A stretch of DNA of 37,787 nucleotides, from positions 1 to 37,787 of the forward strand of contig CAIPNM010000457.1 in the NCBI GenBank assembly GCA_903866395.1, read 5' to 3'. Positions 1 to 6,385 of this stretch are shown piece by piece. This DNA comes from an uncultured bacterium (GTDB lineage Bacteria; Pseudomonadota; Gammaproteobacteria; Burkholderiales; Burkholderiaceae_E). The position numbers and the translations under genes are program-made. Position 1 is the stretch's first letter. Each line of letters opens with the position of its first letter. Below the pieces are notes generated by a model. It did no database searches and was not told the origin of the DNA. It saw only the letters and a list, made by a program, of their open reading frames with translations.

Positions 1-176
1 GCGATTCGCACCACCACGGTGTCATCGGGCTTGATCACCACCCAGGCGTTCACCTCGGGTGTGGCCGCGCCCTGCGCGAGTGCTTCTGAGGCAAACGGCA
101 GATGGAATGCGAGGCTGAGTCCGCCAGCGGCGGAAGAAGCCAGAAACTGGCGGCGGGTGACAGTCAGTTCGCTCAT
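1..176 (-). CDS. Molybdopterin-binding large subunit of an isoquinoline 1-oxidoreductase-like hydroxylase (N-terminus only)
   Basis: Only the first 58 or so residues are inside the window; the gene runs off the left edge. The protein starts [19 protein letters not shown], a classic twin-arginine signal (R8-R9 followed by QFL), and continues through a hydrophobic stretch to an ALAQ-type cleavage region. The mature part begins with [17 protein letters not shown], which matches the start of IorB-type aldehyde/xanthine oxidoreductase large subunits. The ATG overlaps the stop of the upstream [2Fe-2S] subunit as ATGA, indicating translational coupling. In this family the large subunit binds the molybdenum cofactor and hydroxylates N-heterocycles or aldehydes, with electrons leaving through the small subunit. 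The Tat signal implies a periplasmic, folded, cofactor-loaded enzyme. The substrate cannot be told from this fragment. Confidence 0.85.
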   Translation of the reverse strand, partial: MSELTVTRRQFLASSAAGGLSLAFHLPFASEALAQGAATPEVNAWVVIKPDDTVVVRI

Positions 177-679
177 GTTGCGCTCCCGTCAGCGTGCTGG
201 ATCGAAAGACCTGCGGTGCGGGGATTGCCGCCCTCGGCGACTACCTTGATGGCAGCGCGAACGCGGTTGTAGGTGCCGCAGCGGCAGATATTGGTCATGG
301 CCTCATCGATGTCGCGATCAGTGGGCTTGGGCTTGTCGCGCAGCAACGCGACCGCCGCCATGATCATGCCGCTCTGACAGTACCCGCACTGCGGCACATC
401 GAGGGCTACCCAGGCCTTTTGCACCGGGTGCGAGGAATCGGGCGACAGACCCTCGATGGTGACCACCTTTTCATTGGCGCTGACGGTAGACACCGGCCGC
501 ACGCAGCTGCGCGTGGGGACGCCATCGATATGAACGGTGCAGGCGCCGCAGGCTGCGACCCCACAACCGTACTTGGTGCCGGTGAGGCCGAGCTGCTCGC
601 GCAGCACCCACAGGAGCGGTGTAGTCGGATCGGCTTCGAACTCCCGAACCGATCCGTTGACGTTGAGACGGGACTTCAA
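173..679 (-). CDS. (2Fe-2S)-binding small subunit of a molybdenum hydroxylase (IorA-like)
   Basis: The 168-residue product has the full two-cluster architecture of IorA/CoxS-type small subunits. The plant-type ferredoxin cluster is held by C39, C44, C47 and C59 ([12 protein letters not shown]). The second cluster is held by C98, C101, C132 and C134 (CGYC and ICRC). Length is normal for the family. It passes electrons from the molybdenum site of the large subunit, which follows with a 4-bp ATGA overlap, toward an external acceptor. No FAD subunit lies between them, which fits the two-subunit isoquinoline 1-oxidoreductase type and not the three-subunit CO dehydrogenase type. There is no signal peptide, so it would travel with the Tat-targeted partner. 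The gene is divergent from the HlyD-family adaptor. Confidence 0.95.
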   Translation of the reverse strand: MKSRLNVNGSVREFEADPTTPLLWVLREQLGLTGTKYGCGVAACGACTVHIDGVPTRSCVRPVSTVSANEKVVTIEGLSPDSSHPVQKAWVALDVPQCGYCQSGMIMAAVALLRDKPKPTDRDIDEAMTNICRCGTYNRVRAAIKVVAEGGNPRTAGLSIQHADGSAT

Positions 680-840
680 GTGTCACCTCCAGGGGTTGTC
701 ATGACTGAGTGGACGGGCGATCCGCTCCGGAACGAGCCGACCGCGGCCAGTCATTGTCGCCGGTGCCCGGGAAATCCTGCAAGCCCCTGAGGGGATCTGG
801 GTGAATCAACGATAATCGGCAATCCGGTGCAAAGCGTTGG

Positions 841-912
841 CCCGCCCATCACGCCGCCCATCACGCCGCCCTCCCACCCGCCTTCCCGCCGCCCCTGCCC
901 CCTGACCACCCG
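841..912 (+). promoter_or_regulatory. C-rich, G-poor leader of the efflux operon, possible Rho utilisation site
   Basis: The 72 bases just before the adaptor start codon contain 47 C and only 11 G by direct count, with two tandem 12-bp copies of CCATCACGCCGC. No Shine-Dalgarno sequence is visible before the ATG at 913. Unstructured C-rich, G-poor RNA is the known property of Rho loading sites, so a regulated Rho-dependent attenuator is possible. A GATAAT at 811-816 could be a -10 element, but no good -35 accompanies it. This is inference from composition. Confidence 0.3.
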
Positions 913-2136
913 ATGCGCCGAATCACTCTCGCTGCCGTTGCCATCATCCTGCTGGGGACAGCGGCCGGCTGGTTCTTGCTGGCCGACCCCGCATCCGACG
1001 CGCCGCCGGAGAAATACCGGTTCGCAGCGGTTGATCGCGGCCGCATCCTGCAGAACGTGGCCACCACGGGAACGCTCAATCCCGTGGTGTTGGTCAACGT
1101 CGGCACACAGATTTCGGGGCGAATTAGACGGGTTCTGGTCGATTTCAATCAGCCAGTGCGCGCGGGCGAATTGCTCGCCGAACTCGACTCCTCTCTGATT
1201 GAGGCCCAGATCGCGCAGCTTGAAGCCAATTTTCAGGAGATGCGCACGCAGCTTTCGGTCGCTCGTCGCAAGCTCGAGCGTAGCGAGGGGCTCGCCGCGC
1301 GCGGCTTCATCTCTGCCGCTCAGGTCGAGGATGAACGCCAGGCGGTCGAACTGGCGCAGGCTCGCGTGCGAGCCATCGAAGCCCAGGTAGCCCGTGAACG
1401 CACTAACCTCGCCTACACGGCCATCCGCTCGCCGATCGACGGCGTGGTGATCGCGCGCAGCGTTGACGTAGGCCAAACGGTGGCGGCCAGCTTCCAGACA
1501 CCGACCCTCTTTCTGATTGCGCGAGATCTGCGCGACATGCAGATCGATACCAATGTGGCTGAGGCGGACGTCGCGCTGCTCACCGTCGGCATGCAGGCGC
1601 GATTCCGGGTGGATGCCCTCGGCGAGCGCAGCTTCGAGGCCTCGGTGCGGCAGATCCGGCTCAATCCCAAGATCGAACAGAACGTGGTGACCTACAACGT
1701 CGTGCTCGCCACCCGCAATGAAGACGGGCTGCTGCTGCCGGGCATGACTGCAAACGTGCAGGTGGAAATCGCGCGGCGCGATGCTGCCCTTCGGGTGCCC
1801 AATCTGGCACTCCGATTCCGACCTTCGGACGCCAACGATGTGGCGCCGGCGGGTGCCACGGGTGCGGCGGCGCAGCCCTCGGGGGCACCGGCCGATCGCG
1901 CTGCCCGCACGCCCCCGCAGGCGCGCACCCGGATCGCTGAGGTGCTCGTCGCCCAAGACACCCCGGGCGGGCAGCCGCTGCGCAGGCAGCGCGTGACACT
2001 CGGTATCACCGACGGCACCTTCACTGAAGTGATTGCCGGCAGCGGCATCGCCGAGGGCGATCGCATCGCAATCGGGGAGTTCGTACAGGCGTCGAACGCG
2101 TCCGCACGGGGCGGCCTGCGCTTCCGGCTCTTCTGA
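913..2136 (+). CDS. Efflux RND/ABC periplasmic adaptor subunit, HlyD/MacA family
   Basis: The 407-residue protein has an N-terminal membrane anchor (about residues 5-24). It then has the first lipoyl half (about 62-95, containing ISGRIRRVLVDFNQPVRAG), an alpha-helical hairpin (about 95-165), the second lipoyl half (RSPIDGVVIARSVDVGQTV, about 172-190) and the beta-barrel with the MacA-like LPGMTANVQVEIARR segment (about 275-290). An Ala/Pro-rich linker near 305-340 precedes the C-terminal membrane-proximal domain. Adaptors of this kind link an inner-membrane transporter to a TolC-like outer-membrane channel. The next gene, 27 bp downstream, is a MacB-type permease, so the two probably form one macrolide/peptide-type exporter. 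The start is weakly supported because no ribosome-binding site is visible. No outer-membrane factor is present nearby. Confidence 0.92.
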   Translation: MRRITLAAVAIILLGTAAGWFLLADPASDAPPEKYRFAAVDRGRILQNVATTGTLNPVVLVNVGTQISGRIRRVLVDFNQPVRAGELLAELDSSLIEAQIAQLEANFQEMRTQLSVARRKLERSEGLAARGFISAAQVEDERQAVELAQARVRAIEAQVARERTNLAYTAIRSPIDGVVIARSVDVGQTVAASFQTPTLFLIARDLRDMQIDTNVAEADVALLTVGMQARFRVDALGERSFEASVRQIRLNPKIEQNVVTYNVVLATRNEDGLLLPGMTANVQVEIARRDAALRVPNLALRFRPSDANDVAPAGATGAAAQPSGAPADRAARTPPQARTRIAEVLVAQDTPGGQPLRRQRVTLGITDGTFTEVIAGSGIAEGDRIAIGEFVQASNASARGGLRFRLF

Positions 2137-2163
2137 TTTCGCCCCGGCGCCACGATCGTCGTC

Positions 2164-3384
2164 ATGTTTTCCGCCCTGCCTGCCGAAGCCTGGAGAGCCC
2201 TGGGCGCACACCCGCTTCGGACCATTCTCGCCATGCTCGGGATGATCGTCGGCGTCGCCTCGGTGGTGGTGATGCTGGCGGTCGCGCAAGGGTCGCAGGA
2301 GCGCGTGCGCCAGATGATGCGCACGCTCGGTTCGAACGTGCTGGTGGTCAACTCGGGCGCAAGCGTGGCGAGCGGCGTCCGCCAGGCCTCGGGCGCAACG
2401 CCCACGCTCACGCTCGGCGACGTGGACGCGATCAGGGGGCTCGACTCGGTACGAGCCGTCTCGCCCACCACCTGGAATACGGCGCAGATCATGTTCGACA
2501 ACCAGAACTGGCTGGGACCCGTGCAGGGCGCCTACCCGGACATCATCGAGGTCCGTGACTGGACCCTGGCTGCTGGTGGAATCTTCGACGAACACGATGT
2601 CCGCACAGCCGCCCGCAAGGCGGTCATGGGCGGTACGATCGCCGAGAAGCTCTTCGGTCACCGCAATCCGGTGGGCGAGACGATCCGGATCCGCAATGTT
2701 CCCTTCACCGTCGTGGGACTCCTCGGCCGCAAAGGCCAGACGCTGGACGGCTGGGATCTGGATGACATTATTTACGTGCCGCTCAGCACGGCTCGGCGCG
2801 ATCTGTTCGGAAGCGCATTCCCCGACCGGGTCAACCGCATGATGGTGGAGGCCGTGTCGGCGCAGGCGCTACCGCAGGCCGAGGCCGATATCCGACTGCT
2901 GCTACGCACCCGTCACCGTATCGCCGAAGGTCTGGAAGATGACTTCGTAGTCCGGCGGCAGGACGCGTTCTATGAAGCAGAGCAGAAAACCGCCGGCACC
3001 ATGCGCACGCTTCTTGCCACCATCGCCTCGGTCAGTCTGTTGGTGGGCGGGATCGGCATCATGAATATCATGCTGGTCACCGTCACCGAGCGAACCCGCG
3101 AAATCGGCCTGCGGATGGCGGTGGGCGCGCGCCGGCGCGACATCGCGCTTCAGTTTCTCTATGAGTCGGTGGTGGTCTGCGTAGCGGGGGGTTTACTGGG
3201 CCTTGCGATCGGAATTCTGGGCGCCTGGATCGCGGTGGAACATTTTGCAATGGCGGCCATTGTCACTGCACCCGCTGCGCTCGCAGCGGGTGGGGCAAGC
3301 GTCATGGCGGGCCTCTGCTTCGGCCTTTATCCCGCACTACGCGCAGCGTCGCTATCGCCCGCGCAGGCCCTACGCGCCGAGTGA
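2164..3384 (+). CDS. MacB-like ABC transporter permease (FtsX family), no ATPase domain
   Basis: The 406-residue product has the FtsX/MacB permease layout. A transmembrane helix lies near the N-terminus (about 19-42, LRTILAMLGMIVGVASVVV), followed by a large periplasmic MacB_PCD domain (about 45-275). Three C-terminal helices follow, starting at the family signature GGIGIMNIMLVTVTERTREIG (about 297-317) and ending SLSPAQALRAE. E. coli MacB is a fusion with an N-terminal ATPase; here the nucleotide-binding domain is absent, as in the split type. Split systems normally have a separate ATPase gene between adaptor and permease, but here the two are only 27 bp apart and no ATPase reads on this strand in the window. 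It ends 9 bp from the oppositely oriented DUF1854 gene. Confidence 0.92.
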   Translation: MFSALPAEAWRALGAHPLRTILAMLGMIVGVASVVVMLAVAQGSQERVRQMMRTLGSNVLVVNSGASVASGVRQASGATPTLTLGDVDAIRGLDSVRAVSPTTWNTAQIMFDNQNWLGPVQGAYPDIIEVRDWTLAAGGIFDEHDVRTAARKAVMGGTIAEKLFGHRNPVGETIRIRNVPFTVVGLLGRKGQTLDGWDLDDIIYVPLSTARRDLFGSAFPDRVNRMMVEAVSAQALPQAEADIRLLLRTRHRIAEGLEDDFVVRRQDAFYEAEQKTAGTMRTLLATIASVSLLVGGIGIMNIMLVTVTERTREIGLRMAVGARRRDIALQFLYESVVVCVAGGLLGLAIGILGAWIAVEHFAMAAIVTAPAALAAGGASVMAGLCFGLYPALRAASLSPAQALRAE

Positions 3385-3393
3385 GCGCCGAGG

Positions 3394-3894
3394 CTAGAGA
3401 AAGCGGTCGAGCAGCCGCCGGCTGTTGCGGTCGAGCGCCGCGGTATCACGCACCAGATAGTGAATGCCGTCGCTGTCGGTAATGAGGAGCGCACCGTTTC
3501 CGATCCGGCGAATGTCTTCTTCGCCCTTCAGAACGAAGCGGGCGGGTCCGCGGTCGGTGTCCACCCGCCACGTGCAGGGTGTGACGAACCCCGATACCTC
3601 CAGAAGCTGCGCGATCACCGGCATAAATTCGCGCTCATCGAGCGCCTCCTGCACCAGCGACCGGACAGCGGGCTCGAGCGCTGAAATCTGCTCGATCCAG
3701 AACAGCTCATGGCCCTCTGCACTCATCAAGGACAGCCCACGCTCGGGCGCCGAGATGGGAAAGGCGCGCACCGCCAGGACCGGCTCATGCACCACCCCTT
3801 CGGGCGTGGTGAGCCGCAGCCGGCCGGCAGGCGTGCGCTCTAGCGTGGCGCCGGAGAGGAGCCGCGCAAGGACAGGAGCGGGCGTGACGGACAT
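3394..3894 (-). CDS. DUF1854 protein associated with cyanophycin metabolism
   Basis: This 166-residue soluble protein belongs to the DUF1854 family. Recognisable features are a middle FWIEQISAL segment and a conserved C-terminal part, WRVDTDRGPARFVLKGEEDI then LITDSDGIHYLVRDTAALD. It has no signal peptide or membrane segment. The ATG lies 3 nt after the TGA of the upstream ABC transporter gene, with GAGG 8 nt before it, so the two are translationally coupled. In cyanophycin-making betaproteobacteria this family is regularly found with that transporter and with cphA/cphA'. Its biochemical role is not known. A cytosolic partner or regulator of the transporter is my inference from coupling and conservation of the pair. 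Confidence 0.88.
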   Translation of the reverse strand: MSVTPAPVLARLLSGATLERTPAGRLRLTTPEGVVHEPVLAVRAFPISAPERGLSLMSAEGHELFWIEQISALEPAVRSLVQEALDEREFMPVIAQLLEVSGFVTPCTWRVDTDRGPARFVLKGEEDIRRIGNGALLITDSDGIHYLVRDTAALDRNSRRLLDRFL

Positions 3895-3897
3895 CGA

Positions 3898-6300
3898 TCA
3901 GACCTCGGCCGCCACCCGCACCGGATGCGGCGTCTCCGCGCGCCAGTCGGGCAGCGCGTCCTCCGTGTCCACATTGCGGGCTTGGGCCTGATAGAGCCGG
4001 AAATAGGCACCTTCACGCGCCATCAGTTCCTCGTGCGCACCCACCTCGACCACCTGGCCGCGATCGAGCACCACCAGCCGGTTGGCGCGACGCAGCGTGC
4101 TCAACCGGTGCGCGATCGCAATGGTGGTACGGCCCGCCACCAGGTTGTCGAGCGCGCGCTGGATTTCCTTTTCGGTCTGCGTATCAACCGACGAGGTGGC
4201 CTCGTCAAGAATGAGGATGCGCGGGTCGATGAGCAGCGCGCGCGCGATCGAGATTCGCTGGCGTTCGCCCCCAGACAGAGCCTGACCACGCTCTCCCACC
4301 AGCGAGTCGTAGCCGTGCGGCAGCCGCAGGATGAAATCATGGGCATGCGCGGCGCGCGCCGCAGCGATGATTTCCTCGCGCGTCGCCTCGGGCTTGCCGT
4401 AGGCAATGTTGTCCGCAATGGTGCCAAAGAACAGGAAGGGCTCCTGCAGCACCAGACCGATGCTGCGCCGATAGTCAGCCACCGGGAGTGACCGCACATC
4501 CACGCCATCGACCAGCACCGCGCCCTCGGTGACATCGTAGAAGCGACAGATCAGATTCACGAGCGTGCTTTTCCCCGAACCGCTGTGGCCGACCAGGCCA
4601 ATCATCTCGCCCGGCTCGATGGTGAGCGAGATGCCGCGCGTGACGGAGCGGCTGCCATAACGAAAGCCGACGTTCCGCAACTCGATCCGTCCGCTCACGT
4701 GGGTGAGCGCCACCGGCCGAGTGGCCTCTGGAACACTCGACACGTGGTCCAGGATGTCGAAGATCCGTTTGGCCCCGGCGGCCGCTTTCTGCATGAACGA
4801 TACAAACCGGCTCATTGAGTCGAGTCGGGTGTAGAAGCGGCCGATGTAGGCAAGAAATGCCGTGAGTACCCCGACGGTGACCTGATCACGCGTAACCAGC
4901 CAGATTCCGAAGCCCCAGACGATCAGAAGCCCAATTTCAGTGAGCAGCGTGACGGTGGGCGAAAACAGCGACCAGACGCGGTTCACCCGATCGTTTACCG
5001 CACGATTGAGCCGGTTGGCTTCCCGGAACCGATTGGACTCACGCTTTTCCTGAGCGAAGGCCTTGACCACGCGGATGCCGGGAATGGTGTCGGCCAGCAC
5101 GTTGGTGACCTCTCCCCAGATCCGGTCGACTTTCTCGAAGCCGTGCTTCAGGCGATCACGGACCAGGTGGATCATCCAGACGATGAGGGGTAGCGGCAGG
5201 AGCGTCACCATCGCAAGCCAGGGGTCGATCGACACGAGCACCGCGGTGGTCATCACAATCACCAGCACGTCGGTGGCGAAGTCAAGCAGATGAAGCGACA
5301 GGAACAGATTGATGCGATCGGTTTCCGCGCCGATGCGGGCAATCAGGTCGCCGGTCCGCTTGCCGCCGAAATACTGCAGCGACAGGTGCATCAGATGGTC
5401 GTAGGTGGCGGTTCGCAGATCGGCGCCGATTCGCTCGGACACCAGCGCGAGAATGTAAGTGCGCGCCCATCCAAGCGCCCAGGCAACCAGTGCCGACGCG
5501 AGCAGGCCGGTGAGCAGCCAGCCCACCAGCGTGGTGTCGAGCGGCGTGCCGTTCTGATAGGGGATCAGCACCCGATCCATGAGCGGCATGGTGAGGTAGG
5601 GCGGCACCAGCGTGGCCGCCGTGGCAGCCAGCGTGAGGAGAAAGCCGATCAGGAGTTGCGACCGATAAGGGCGGGCAAATCGCCAAAGCCTGAACAGGGT
5701 TCGGGACGAGGGCGCAACAGCAAGCTCTGCCTCGCACTGTGGGCATTCTTCTACGTCAGCCGGCAGGTCGGCACCGCAGCGCTCGCAGTGGGTGGTGGTG
5801 TCGGCACTCGGCTGCTGCACCTCAGGCGACTGTCCGCGCAGCTCGTCAAATCGGCGAACCAGCCGCAGCGCTGCCGGGTTACTGCCCAGCGTAAAGCGCC
5901 AGACATCGAGCCGACAGTCGGCTTCAAACAGCTCGAGCGCGCCCGCTCCCGCGTGATCATGCAGTTCGAGCCGGGTATCCGCTCCCAGCGAATGGCGGTG
6001 CCAATCGGCATCACCAGCGGCCTTCGCCACCAGCGCGCGGTCGGTGAGCACCACCAGCCCCGCGCCATAGCGCAACCGCCGGTCAAGGTCGAGTTCGAGG
6101 GCAACCAGCACCCGCTCGCCCGCCTGCAGGCAGGCGGCGACGACATCGCGCCAAGACTCGGCGATCGACGCATGCGCCGGATCAGCGGCCGGCACGGGCG
6201 GCAGGGACACACTCACGGGAGAAGGCGATTTTCGTTGTTCGGTCGACAAGCGTACAGTATCTAACTGTTCCGGCCCGACCCCGTGCCCACGCACCGACAT
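3898..6300 (-). CDS. Cyanophycin metabolism-associated ABC transporter (fused TMD-NBD with N-terminal accessory domain)
   Basis: Taking the ATG at 6300 gives 800 residues. Residues about 40-155 form an unusual soluble domain with the pattern of a bacterial PH-like fold (GAGLVVLTDRALV, then WHRHSL, then a final helix ALRLVRRFDEL). A zinc ribbon follows (C172-x2-C175 and C186-x2-C189). Residues about 210-500 are an exporter-type six-helix domain. The nucleotide-binding domain has Walker A GHSGSGKST (571-579), the Q-loop, LSGGE (675-679), Walker B ILILDE (695-700) and an H-loop His731, so it should be an active ATPase working as a homodimer. The open frame continues to 6417 inside cphA', but that start is unlikely. 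ATG 6300 has GGAGG 14 nt upstream; GTG near 6216 is another choice. The substrate is unknown. The divergent cphA'/cphA and the coupled DUF1854 gene tie it to cyanophycin. Confidence 0.88.
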   Translation of the reverse strand: MSVRGHGVGPEQLDTVRLSTEQRKSPSPVSVSLPPVPAADPAHASIAESWRDVVAACLQAGERVLVALELDLDRRLRYGAGLVVLTDRALVAKAAGDADWHRHSLGADTRLELHDHAGAGALELFEADCRLDVWRFTLGSNPAALRLVRRFDELRGQSPEVQQPSADTTTHCERCGADLPADVEECPQCEAELAVAPSSRTLFRLWRFARPYRSQLLIGFLLTLAATAATLVPPYLTMPLMDRVLIPYQNGTPLDTTLVGWLLTGLLASALVAWALGWARTYILALVSERIGADLRTATYDHLMHLSLQYFGGKRTGDLIARIGAETDRINLFLSLHLLDFATDVLVIVMTTAVLVSIDPWLAMVTLLPLPLIVWMIHLVRDRLKHGFEKVDRIWGEVTNVLADTIPGIRVVKAFAQEKRESNRFREANRLNRAVNDRVNRVWSLFSPTVTLLTEIGLLIVWGFGIWLVTRDQVTVGVLTAFLAYIGRFYTRLDSMSRFVSFMQKAAAGAKRIFDILDHVSSVPEATRPVALTHVSGRIELRNVGFRYGSRSVTRGISLTIEPGEMIGLVGHSGSGKSTLVNLICRFYDVTEGAVLVDGVDVRSLPVADYRRSIGLVLQEPFLFFGTIADNIAYGKPEATREEIIAAARAAHAHDFILRLPHGYDSLVGERGQALSGGERQRISIARALLIDPRILILDEATSSVDTQTEKEIQRALDNLVAGRTTIAIAHRLSTLRRANRLVVLDRGQVVEVGAHEELMAREGAYFRLYQAQARNVDTEDALPDWRAETPHPVRVAAEV
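6235..6268. promoter_or_regulatory. Divergent promoter/operator region of the cyanophycin locus
   Basis: The 85 bp between the chosen transporter start and cphA', plus adjacent bases, contain the only AT-richer patch of this area. It carries the inverted repeat ACAGT-atcta-ACTGT (6254-6268). On the plus strand, TTGTTC (6235-6240) and TATCTA (6258-6263) are 17 bp apart, a weak sigma-70-like pair. On the minus strand GATACT could be a -10, but it would favour a transporter start downstream of 6247. The stretch 6301-6385 is C-rich (46 C, 19 G) and has no ribosome-binding site for cphA'. This is a weak prediction. Confidence 0.25.
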
Positions 6301-6385
6301 CCTTGCCCCAGCCACCTCCGCGAACCGCGTCCGCACTGTCCCGCGCCCAGCGCCTGCGGGCCCAACGCCTGACTCCCCACCCCAG

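Noticed and set aside
751-2661. A 636-codon open frame antisense to the adaptor and permease genes
   Set aside because: It lies opposite two genes with clear domains, its translation is low-complexity Arg/His/Gly-rich without a recognisable motif, and long antisense frames are expected in DNA with strong third-position GC.
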